From Pseudomonadota bacterium (GTDB lineage: Bacteria > Pseudomonadota > Alphaproteobacteria > Rickettsiales > Midichloriaceae), in the NCBI GenBank assembly GCA_027621485.1, contig JAQCBG010000039.1:1-6008 (forward strand): a DNA stretch of 6,008 nucleotides. Reading direction: 5' to 3'. Numbering within the stretch: the stretch's first letter is position 1; each line of letters starts with the position of its first letter. Below are positions 1 to 5,069 of the stretch, piece after piece. The translations under genes and the position numbers were made by a program. The notes under the pieces are model-generated. The model was not told where the DNA came from. It was given only the letters and a program-made list of their open reading frames with translations, and searched no databases.

Positions 1-548
1 TCGAATTTGATAAAGTTGTGCTCTCTGTGGCGCTTGCTATATTTATGTTAATATTCAGTGTGAATATTGCTCATATCTTATATGTACCAGAGGAATATTT
101 AGACAAAAGAGGATATATTATAGAAGTTAATGAATCTGACTTAGCTTCTTCTGAGATTACTCAAAAAGCTGATATACCAGATATCATAGATATTCATGCT
201 ATTATGAGCGCAGCTGATGCAAAGGCAGGTGAATTAGTATTTAAAAAATGCGCAGTCTGTCATACCACTGAAAAAGGAGGCAAGGATAAAGTTGGCCCAA
301 ATCTTTGGAATATAGTTGGCAGACCCGTTGCAGAGCGAGATGGTTATGCATATTCTAAAGCTATGCTAGAGCAAGGCAAAAAGGGCGTTATATGGAATTA
401 TGAAGAATTATATAGATATATCTTCTCTCCTAAAAAACGAGTCCCAGGTACAAAAATGGCTTTTGCTGGTATAAAAAAAGATGAGGATAGAATTAATTTA
501 ATAGCATATTTGAGAGCTTTTGCAGATAATCCTCTAAAGCTGCCTTAA
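1..548 (+). CDS. cycM: Membrane-anchored cytochrome c, CycM/c552 type (5' end outside window)
   Basis: Class I c-type cytochrome held to the inner membrane by an uncleaved N-terminal helix, expected to carry electrons in the periplasm between the bc1 complex and a terminal oxidase. The haem-binding CAVCH (CxxCH) lies at 249-263, followed by a VGPNLWNIVGR stretch typical of mitochondrial-type cytochrome c. The likely distal haem ligand is Met in GTKMAF (codon 456-458). One hydrophobic segment lies at about nt 18-90, then a linker of roughly 50 residues. The frame is open to the left edge (codons from 3 read EFDKVVLSVAL). A GTG at 18 could start translation, but it would remove the conserved Asp-Lys-Val before the anchor, so I treat the gene as 5'-truncated by the window, probably by only a few codons. 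It ends in TAA at 546-548 and converges on nth with a 13-nt gap. The class is secure; the symbol is by family resemblance. Confidence 0.88.
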   Translation, partial: EFDKVVLSVALAIFMLIFSVNIAHILYVPEEYLDKRGYIIEVNESDLASSEITQKADIPDIIDIHAIMSAADAKAGELVFKKCAVCHTTEKGGKDKVGPNLWNIVGRPVAERDGYAYSKAMLEQGKKGVIWNYEELYRYIFSPKKRVPGTKMAFAGIKKDEDRINLIAYLRAFADNPLKLP

Positions 549-561
549 AAAATCTACACTT

Positions 562-1260
562 TTATAAACCAGTAACCTTTTTTTGTTGGTATATACAAAT
601 CTCTTTGATACTACAATTATCGCAATCTGGTTTTCTTGCTTTGCATATGTACCTCCCATGCAACACAAGCCAGTGATGAGCATTTTTAATCCATTTTTGC
701 GGTATTACTTGAAAAAGTTTTATCTCTGTTTCTTTTGGTGATTTTGTACTGCAAAGACCAATCCTATTACTCACCCTAAAGACATGCGTATCAACAGCAA
801 TTGCATCTTTTTTAAAAAATGAACTTAATAAAACGCTTGCGGACTTTCTGCCAACTCCAGGAAGACTAATTAAATCATCCATATTACTTGGAACAATACT
901 ATTGAATTTCTCAATTAAGATATTACTCATTTTAATAATATTGTTTGCTTTATTATTATAAAGACCAATCGTCTTTATAAAAACTTTTAATTTTTCTTCG
1001 CCAAGAGATATCATATCTTCTGGATTTTGTATCTTTGTAAATAAAGCTTTTGTTGCTTTATTGACGCTAATATCTGTTGTTCTTGCGGATAAAATAATTG
1101 CAACAAGTAAGGTATATGCATTTGTAAAATTTAACTCAACTTTAGGATTTTTATTTAATAGATAAAATCTATGAAATACCTCATCAATCTGAGATACACT
1201 AAGTAAAGTTTTGAAATTTATGTTTTGTAGATTCTTTGTTTTTATAGATGCGAGAGTCAT
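562..1260 (-). CDS. nth: Endonuclease III (DNA glycosylase/AP lyase)
   Basis: Bifunctional base-excision repair enzyme that removes oxidised pyrimidines and nicks the abasic site. The 232-residue product aligns with E. coli Nth at a constant offset of 19. The helix-hairpin-helix is LPGVGRKSA with catalytic Lys139 (E. coli Lys120), and the catalytic Asp is Asp157 in AVDTHVFRV (E. coli Asp138). The [4Fe-4S] ligands are Cys206, Cys213, Cys216 and Cys222 in the C-X6-C-X2-C-X5-C spacing. The N-terminus is about 19 residues longer than in E. coli; no internal Met occurs before the conserved core, so ATG at 1260 is kept. The usual LSAQATD motif reads LSARTTD, with Arg60 in place of the DNA-contacting Gln. 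It is second in a minus-strand pair, its ATG lying 3 nt after the ubiK-like stop with no visible Shine-Dalgarno, which suggests translational coupling. Confidence 0.96.
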   Translation of the reverse strand: MTLASIKTKNLQNINFKTLLSVSQIDEVFHRFYLLNKNPKVELNFTNAYTLLVAIILSARTTDISVNKATKALFTKIQNPEDMISLGEEKLKVFIKTIGLYNNKANNIIKMSNILIEKFNSIVPSNMDDLISLPGVGRKSASVLLSSFFKKDAIAVDTHVFRVSNRIGLCSTKSPKETEIKLFQVIPQKWIKNAHHWLVLHGRYICKARKPDCDNCSIKEICIYQQKKVTGL

Positions 1261-1263
1261 TTA

Positions 1264-1548
1264 TTAAATGTTGTTAGCGTTTTGATCTTTTGCATCTTTT
1301 TTATCATCTAAGTCCTTAATGCCATGCTTTGCCAAAAGATCTTTTAAAGCATTTATTTCTCCGGCTTGTTTTTCTATAAGATGCATTGCCACTTCTAATT
1401 CCTCAGACTTTACAAAATCCATCTCTTTAATTATAGACTCAATATAACTCTTGCTAATACTGACAGCGTCCTTTGTAATATTGCTTGCAGTTTCTGCCGC
1501 TGTATTTGCAAATTTTGATATATCTTGAAAAATTTTGTTACCTCCCAT
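1264..1548 (-). CDS. ubiK: UbiK-family (BMFP domain) ubiquinone biosynthesis accessory factor
   Basis: Small 94-residue protein that matches the alphaproteobacterial BMFP/UbiK pattern. It begins NKIFQDISKFANTAA, continues with an amphipathic helix to about residue 42, has a diagnostic EMDFVKSEELEVA segment (residues 42-54) and a coiled coil at about 49-74, and ends in a charged, disordered tail. Family members are membrane-associated oligomers that assist the Ubi enzyme complex; that role is established in enterobacteria and only inferred here. The start at 1548 is supported by a GAAGG Shine-Dalgarno-like site 10 nt upstream (1559-1563), the best ribosome site in the window, and by an in-frame stop at 1585-1587. 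The gene is divergent from lgt, a neighbourhood I recall as common in alphaproteobacteria, and is followed after 3 nt by nth. The symbol rests on family membership, since sequence conservation in this family is low. Confidence 0.8.
   Translation of the reverse strand: MGGNKIFQDISKFANTAAETASNITKDAVSISKSYIESIIKEMDFVKSEELEVAMHLIEKQAGEINALKDLLAKHGIKDLDDKKDAKDQNANNI
1324..1352 (-). repeat. Interrupted palindrome inside ubiK-like gene
   Basis: ATGCTTT at 1324-1330 and AAAGCAT at 1346-1352 are reverse complements, enclosing a three-base GCC bulge and the 12-nt palindrome AAAAGATCTTTT (1334-1345). It lies in codons for the end of the coiled coil. It may only reflect A/T-rich codon use. Confidence 0.4.
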
Positions 1549-1558
1549 AATAAAAATA

Positions 1559-1563
1559 CCTTC
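1559..1563 (-). promoter_or_regulatory. Ribosome binding site for ubiK-like gene
   Basis: GAAGG on the minus strand, ten nucleotides before the ATG at 1548. It is the clearest Shine-Dalgarno-like sequence in the window; lgt, nth and the probable tgt gene have none that I can see. It supports the chosen start. Confidence 0.5.
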
Positions 1564-1670
1564 GCTTGTTAAATATAAAAATTGTTAGATAAATAGCTTC
1601 AATGTTAAAATTACTCACAAATCAAGCTTTAATAAATAATACCGCGCAATATGTAATGCAGTATTCAGAT

Positions 1671-1702
1671 CATTATAATATATAATATAACATTTTATAA
1701 TG
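1671..1702 (+). repeat. Inverted repeat including the lgt start codon
   Basis: CATTATAA at 1671-1678 is the exact reverse complement of TTATAATG at 1695-1702, so the right arm contains the ATG of lgt. The 16-nt spacer holds a TATAATATAA box. As RNA the stem would be weak because it is nearly all A-U, and it would form only in transcripts that begin upstream of 1671. As DNA it could be an operator. It may be coincidence in such AT-rich sequence. Confidence 0.4.
1681..1690 (+). promoter_or_regulatory. Candidate -10 box for lgt (TATAATATAA)
   Basis: TATAAT at 1681-1686 is a perfect sigma-70 -10 hexamer within a TATAATATAA decamer that ends 9 nt before the lgt ATG. A start about seven bases beyond the hexamer would give a leader of only a few nucleotides, in keeping with the lack of a Shine-Dalgarno. 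The identical decamer at the identical spacing precedes the nlpD-like gene. No convincing -35 is visible. Confidence 0.4.
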
Positions 1703-2512
1703 TTTGCGATAGTATTTCCAAATATAGATCCGGTAATATTTCAAATGGGATCAATTGCTATTCGTTGGTACGGAGTTTCTTATGTAATTGCTATATTACT
1801 TGGATACTGGATTCTTTTAAATGCAAATAAAAAAACACCAATATTATCTCAGGAATCTTTAGATAGCATAATTTTATATATAGCTTTTGGAATCTTGATT
1901 GGTGGGCGCATTGGATATGTATTATTTTATAATCTGCAATGGATATATACTAATCCGCTGCAGATTATAAAGATTTGGGAAGGAGGCATGTCTTTTCACG
2001 GGGGATTGATTGGAGTTATTATTATTATGTATATTTTTAGTAAAAAATTTAATTTAAGCTTTGCATCAGTTATGGATTTACTTTCTATAGTAGGGCCAAT
2101 TGGATGTTTTTTTGGGAGGATCGCAAATTTTATAAATGCAGAGCTGTATGGTAGAGAAACTGATATATTGCTTGGCGTAATATTTCCTGGCGAAGATTTT
2201 CCTCGTCACCCAAGTCAAATATACGAAGCTTTATTAGAGGGTTTATTACTTTTTATCATTATGCAAATTATATACAGAAAAACAAAAGTCATAGAATACA
2301 AATTAATGCTTTTTTCAATTGCTGTATTCTTGTATGGGGTATTTAGATTTCTTATTGAATTTTATAGAGAGCCAGATGCTCATTTAGGATTTATTTATAA
2401 AATATATACGATGGGACAGATGCTTTCCTTATTAATGTGCGTTACTGGAATGATTTTATTTATTCTGAGTATGAGAAATTATAAAAAAGTCAGTTTCTCA
2501 GATATAAAATAA
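1700..2512 (+). CDS. lgt: Prolipoprotein diacylglyceryl transferase
   Basis: Inner-membrane enzyme that moves diacylglycerol from phosphatidylglycerol to the lipobox cysteine of prolipoproteins, the first step of lipoprotein maturation. The 270-residue product is full length and strongly hydrophobic, in keeping with seven membrane helices. It shows the N-terminal RWYGVSYV motif, then GGMSFHGG with His100 (E. coli His103). The family signature GRIANFINAELYGR spans residues 139-152, with Arg140 and Asn143 matching E. coli Arg143 and Asn146. It also has FYREPDAHLGF with Arg223, probably the E. coli Arg239 equivalent. ATG at 1700 is the only reasonable start: an in-frame TAA lies at 1688-1690, just three codons upstream. 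No Shine-Dalgarno is visible. It is followed after 30 nt by ftsK on the same strand. The coding sequence contains an unusually long inverted repeat at 1926-1971. Confidence 0.97.
   Translation: MFAIVFPNIDPVIFQMGSIAIRWYGVSYVIAILLGYWILLNANKKTPILSQESLDSIILYIAFGILIGGRIGYVLFYNLQWIYTNPLQIIKIWEGGMSFHGGLIGVIIIMYIFSKKFNLSFASVMDLLSIVGPIGCFFGRIANFINAELYGRETDILLGVIFPGEDFPRHPSQIYEALLEGLLLFIIMQIIYRKTKVIEYKLMLFSIAVFLYGVFRFLIEFYREPDAHLGFIYKIYTMGQMLSLLMCVTGMILFILSMRNYKKVSFSDIK
1926..1971 (+). repeat. Long inverted repeat inside lgt
   Basis: TTTATAATCTGCA at 1926-1938 is the perfect reverse complement of TGCAGATTATAAA at 1959-1971 (13 bp). After one A-C mismatch, 1940-1944 pairs with 1953-1957 (5 more pairs, one of them G-U), leaving an 8-nt loop at 1945-1952. 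The codons belong to the conserved stretch just before the GGMSFHGG motif, so it is not an obvious insertion. Confidence 0.75.
2293..2330 (+). repeat. Inverted repeat inside lgt (8 bp)
   Basis: AGAATACA at 2293-2300 is the reverse complement of TGTATTCT at 2323-2330. AATT at 2301-2304 can add four pairs with AATT at 2317-2320 if two bases bulge. It is AT-rich and of uncertain meaning. Confidence 0.45.
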
Positions 2513-2542
2513 TTAATTTACTTAATAAATTCACTTTGAAGA

Positions 2543-4771
2543 ATGCATCAGGTTTTTGTTTCAAAATTAATACACATATTGATTGCTGTTTTATTTTTAT
2601 GCGCAAGTATTGTACTTGCGCTTTCTGCTTTGAGTTACAGTAAATCAGATCCATCTATATGGAATATTACAAGTAATAAGAATACTGAGAATGTGTTTGG
2701 TGATGTTGGTGCAAATATCTCAGATGTTGGAATACAAACAATTGGTTATTCAATTTACCTTATAGCATTTGTATTTTTTATATTTTGTATCAAATTCTTT
2801 TTATATAGAAAACCTAGTTTTTTCTTTATTAGAATCTCTTTTCTTATTCCATTTATTATTTTGTTTTCTTGTGGCATCTCTTATTTTGATAATAAAAGAA
2901 GTGAAGGTAGGGTTGGGTATGGTGGATTTATTGGTGATTATATTGCAGATTATTTAGTATACGCTGACATTAAGCCATTATTGCAATTTGTCATACCAAT
3001 AATGCTCTTGCCATTTATAATTTTTGTGCTTGGTATTACAAAAAAAGAACTCATGGCAATTACAAAATTATTGCTTTATACATCAAGAGGAATATTGAAA
3101 TTTTTATGCGTGGGAATAAAACTTATCATAAAATTTTTTACTTTTGTTTTTAAATCTGCATCATTACTGATTATGAATGCGCGTAATCGAGATGATTATA
3201 AATCTGAAGGTGAAAATTTAAAGATACAAACTATTGAAAATACAAAGAGGCACTCAAAAAAGAAAAATGAGAAGGCGCTTTCTAATGCAGTTGGATTTTA
3301 CAATCCCAAAACTGCATTGCTGGATAAAATTCAAAATGATTCTTCAAATCACAAATCTATTGATATAAGCGAAGAATTGCTGCAGGTTTTAAGTGATTTT
3401 GGTATAAAGGGAAAGATATGCAGTGTGAATATTGGGCCGGTTGTTACTTTATATAATTTTGAGCCAGTTGCTGGCACAAAATCCTCAAGAGTTATAGGGT
3501 TATCAGATGATATAGCAAGATCTTTGAAGGCAATATCTGTGCGCATTGCAATTGTTCCGGGGCAGAGTTTTATAGGAATAGAGCTTCCTAATATGAAGCG
3601 TGATATTATTTCTTTAAGAGAGTTACTAGAATGTAGTAATTATCAAAACTCTAATGCAAAATTACCTTTAGTACTTGGGAAAGGTATAGGAGGTTCTTCT
3701 GTAATTGCTGATCTTTCAAAAATGCCTCATTTGCTTGTTGCAGGGACTACAGGCTCTGGTAAATCTGTAGCAATAAATGCAATGATACTGTCTATTTTAT
3801 ATAAACGCTCGCCACTTGAATGTAGATTTGTAATGATAGATCCAAAAATGCTTGAGCTTTCTATATATGATGGAATTGCGCACCTCTTAACGCCAGTTGT
3901 GACGGATCCAAAAAAAGCTGTAAATGCATTGAAATGGACTGTAAAGGAGATGGAAGAGAGATATAAAGCAATGTCTATGCTTGGAGTGCGAAATATAGAG
4001 AGTTATAATCAAATTATTGAAAATTCTTCTTCAGAAGGTATTTCTAAAAAAGTACAAATAGGATTTGATGATAAGACAGGAAAACCTATTTTCAAAAAAC
4101 TTGTCATATCTAATGAAAAATTACCTTATATAGTTGTTGTTGTAGATGAAATGGCAGATTTAATGCTAACATCCGGTAAGGAAATAGAGGGCTATATACA
4201 GCGTTTAGCGCAGATGGCAAGAGCTGCTGGCATACATATTATAATAGCAACTCAAAGACCTTCTGTAGATGTTATTACTGGTGTTATTAAAGCAAATTTT
4301 CCAACCAGAATTAGTTTTCAAGTAACGTCAAAAATAGATAGTAGAACAATTTTAGGAGAGCAGGGTGCTGAGCAATTACTTGGCATGGGAGATATGTTAT
4401 ATATGAAATCAGGAGGAAAAATAGATAGAGTTCACGGCCCTTTTGTCAAAGATGCAGATGTAGAAAAGGTAGTGGCATTTATCAAGCAACAAGGTCCGCC
4501 AGATTATATTGATGAGATCATAAAAGATTCAGATGAAAATGGTGGTAATAAAGATTTAATTAGCGGAGATTTACCGAGTGCGGAGAATGAAGATTTATAT
4601 AATATGGCAATTGAAATAGTCATAAGAGATCAAAGAGCAAGTACGAGTTATATACAAAGATGTTTAAAAATAGGATACAATAGAGCTGCTACAATCATAG
4701 AGCGCATGGAAAAAGATGGTATAGTAAGCTCTGCAAATCATGTTGGAAAAAGAGAAGTATTAAAACAATAG
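2543..4771 (+). CDS. ftsK: DNA translocase FtsK
   Basis: Septum-located hexameric motor that pumps chromosome termini apart and activates XerCD at dif. The 742-residue protein has all expected parts. The N-terminal membrane domain has four helices at about 9-30, 67-88, 94-115 and 146-165, with the conserved [10 protein letters not shown] motif at 29-38. A short linker follows. The alpha domain covers about 252-352. The RecA-like motor has Walker A GTTGSGKS at 401-408 (Lys407) and Walker B VVVVDE ending in Asp535-Glu536. A winged-helix gamma domain at about 680-742 includes [16 protein letters not shown] and ends in REVL. ATG at 2543 is fixed by an in-frame TGA at 2537-2539; the ribosome site is weak (GAAG just before the ATG). 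It lies 30 nt after lgt with no terminator between them, so co-transcription is likely. The linker is far shorter than in E. coli. A basic amphipathic segment (about 175-204) follows the membrane domain. Confidence 0.97.
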   Translation: MHQVFVSKLIHILIAVLFLCASIVLALSALSYSKSDPSIWNITSNKNTENVFGDVGANISDVGIQTIGYSIYLIAFVFFIFCIKFFLYRKPSFFFIRISFLIPFIILFSCGISYFDNKRSEGRVGYGGFIGDYIADYLVYADIKPLLQFVIPIMLLPFIIFVLGITKKELMAITKLLLYTSRGILKFLCVGIKLIIKFFTFVFKSASLLIMNARNRDDYKSEGENLKIQTIENTKRHSKKKNEKALSNAVGFYNPKTALLDKIQNDSSNHKSIDISEELLQVLSDFGIKGKICSVNIGPVVTLYNFEPVAGTKSSRVIGLSDDIARSLKAISVRIAIVPGQSFIGIELPNMKRDIISLRELLECSNYQNSNAKLPLVLGKGIGGSSVIADLSKMPHLLVAGTTGSGKSVAINAMILSILYKRSPLECRFVMIDPKMLELSIYDGIAHLLTPVVTDPKKAVNALKWTVKEMEERYKAMSMLGVRNIESYNQIIENSSSEGISKKVQIGFDDKTGKPIFKKLVISNEKLPYIVVVVDEMADLMLTSGKEIEGYIQRLAQMARAAGIHIIIATQRPSVDVITGVIKANFPTRISFQVTSKIDSRTILGEQGAEQLLGMGDMLYMKSGGKIDRVHGPFVKDADVEKVVAFIKQQGPPDYIDEIIKDSDENGGNKDLISGDLPSAENEDLYNMAIEIVIRDQRASTSYIQRCLKIGYNRAATIIERMEKDGIVSSANHVGKREVLKQ
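2601..2621 (+). repeat. Tight 9-bp triloop hairpin within ftsK
   Basis: GCGCAAGTA at 2601-2609 is the perfect reverse complement of TACTTGCGC at 2613-2621, with loop TTG. The stem has five G-C pairs, which stands out in this AT-rich sequence. It lies about 58 nt after the ftsK ATG, in the codons of the first membrane helix, and is followed by a short TTTCTGCTTT stretch rather than a full terminator T-run. Confidence 0.75.
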
Positions 4772-4787
4772 ATTGCTTTTCAGAAAC

Positions 4788-4842
4788 TTCTCTAGAGAGG
4801 AGACTTGATTACATAACTAGAGAGAGATGCGTATACTTTTTT
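4788..4842 (+). terminator. Possible weak terminator after ftsK
   Basis: TTCTCTAG at 4788-4795 can pair with CTAGAGAG at 4817-4824 (seven Watson-Crick pairs plus one G-U) around a 21-nt loop, and a run of six T lies at 4837-4842. The T-run starts 12 nt after the stem and a local palindrome (TCTCTAGAGA) competes for the left arm, so this is a poor match to a canonical intrinsic terminator. Confidence 0.25.
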
Positions 4843-4848
4843 GCATTT

Positions 4849-4860
4849 TATTTGCAAATA
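4849..4860. repeat. 12-nt palindrome TATTTGCAAATA
   Basis: A perfect palindrome in the non-coding gap, the symmetry expected of a dimeric regulator's site. It lies about 210 nt before the nlpD-like start, far for an operator, and could be chance. Confidence 0.35.
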
Positions 4861-4862
4861 TT

Positions 4863-4988
4863 TTATGAATGCGTCTTTATGTATAATTCAAGTAGTTTTT
4901 TATATTTTTTGAGTTAATAGTGATTGCATTATGTTATGAAAGATCAGGTTTTTATTGTTGTGGTATAAATTATCTATATTATGAATGC
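4863..4988 (+). repeat. Direct repeat TTATGAATGC, two copies
   Basis: Identical 10-mers at 4863-4872 and 4979-4988, 116 nt apart start to start, both in the non-coding gap. No third exact copy was noticed in the window. Function unknown. Confidence 0.4.
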
Positions 4989-5050
4989 ATATAAAAAGTT
5001 ATAATATATTTGTTTTTTGCTGTTTTAAATAATGAGATATCTTAAGCATT

Positions 5051-5060
5051 TATAATATAA
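5051..5060 (+). promoter_or_regulatory. Candidate -10 box for nlpD-like gene (TATAATATAA)
   Basis: TATAAT at 5051-5056, overlapping a second TATAAT at 5056-5061, ends 9 nt before the ATG at 5070 when read as the TATAATATAA decamer. Transcription from it would leave a leader of only several nucleotides containing AAAGAGA. The same box at the same spacing precedes lgt. No good -35 hexamer is seen 16-18 nt upstream. Confidence 0.4.
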
Positions 5061-5069
5061 TCAAAGAGA

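Larger units (their letters stand above)
1549..1699. promoter_or_regulatory. Divergent AT-rich promoter region between ubiK-like gene and lgt
   Basis: These 151 nt must carry the start signals for the minus-strand ubiK-nth pair and for the plus-strand lgt-ftsK genes. For lgt there are two overlapping candidate -10 boxes, TATAAT at 1674-1679 and at 1681-1686; neither has a good -35 hexamer at 16-18 nt. For the minus strand a weak TTGAAG (1602 to 1597) and TATATT (1577 to 1572) lie 19 nt apart, a poor match. An imperfect inverted repeat, AATAC at 1638-1642 against GTATT at 1661-1665, lies mid-region. No small gene is seen. The existence of promoters here follows from gene direction; exact boxes are tentative. 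Confidence 0.45.
4772..5069. other. 298-nt non-coding gap between ftsK and nlpD-like gene
   Basis: No credible gene, tRNA or known RNA family is recognised on either strand. Visible contents are two copies of CTAGAGAG near the ftsK end, a possible weak terminator, a 12-nt palindrome TATTTGCAAATA at 4849-4860, a TTATGAATGC direct repeat (4863-4872 and 4979-4988), and a TATAAT-rich stretch from about 5000 that probably holds the promoter of the downstream gene. Confidence 0.6.

Noticed and set aside
549..600. Bidirectional terminator between the convergent cytochrome c and nth genes
   Set aside because: There are T-runs on both strands (578-584 plus; complement of 547-552 minus) but no stem next to either.
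1549..1699. CtrA-type TTAA-N7-TTAA boxes upstream of lgt, also looked for before the nlpD-like gene
   Set aside because: TTAA half-sites occur as expected in AT-rich DNA, but no pair with the correct 7-nt spacing was found by eye.
2515..2531. AATTTA-CTTAA-TAAATT hairpin between lgt and ftsK as a terminator
   Set aside because: The six-pair stem is entirely A-T with no T-run after it, so it would not stop transcription; the genes are more likely co-transcribed.
2769..2957. 62-codon plus-strand open frame inside ftsK
   Set aside because: It lies wholly within the ftsK membrane domain in another frame; its hydrophobic product is what frame-shifted, T-rich membrane codons give.
3349..3546. 65-codon minus-strand open frame opposite ftsK
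   Set aside because: It is antisense to the conserved FtsK alpha domain and shows no recognisable protein family or ribosome site.
4827..4868. Possible 13-codon leader peptide (starts MRIL) preceded by AGAGAGAG
   Set aside because: Too short and AT-rich to separate from chance; no linked attenuator structure is visible.
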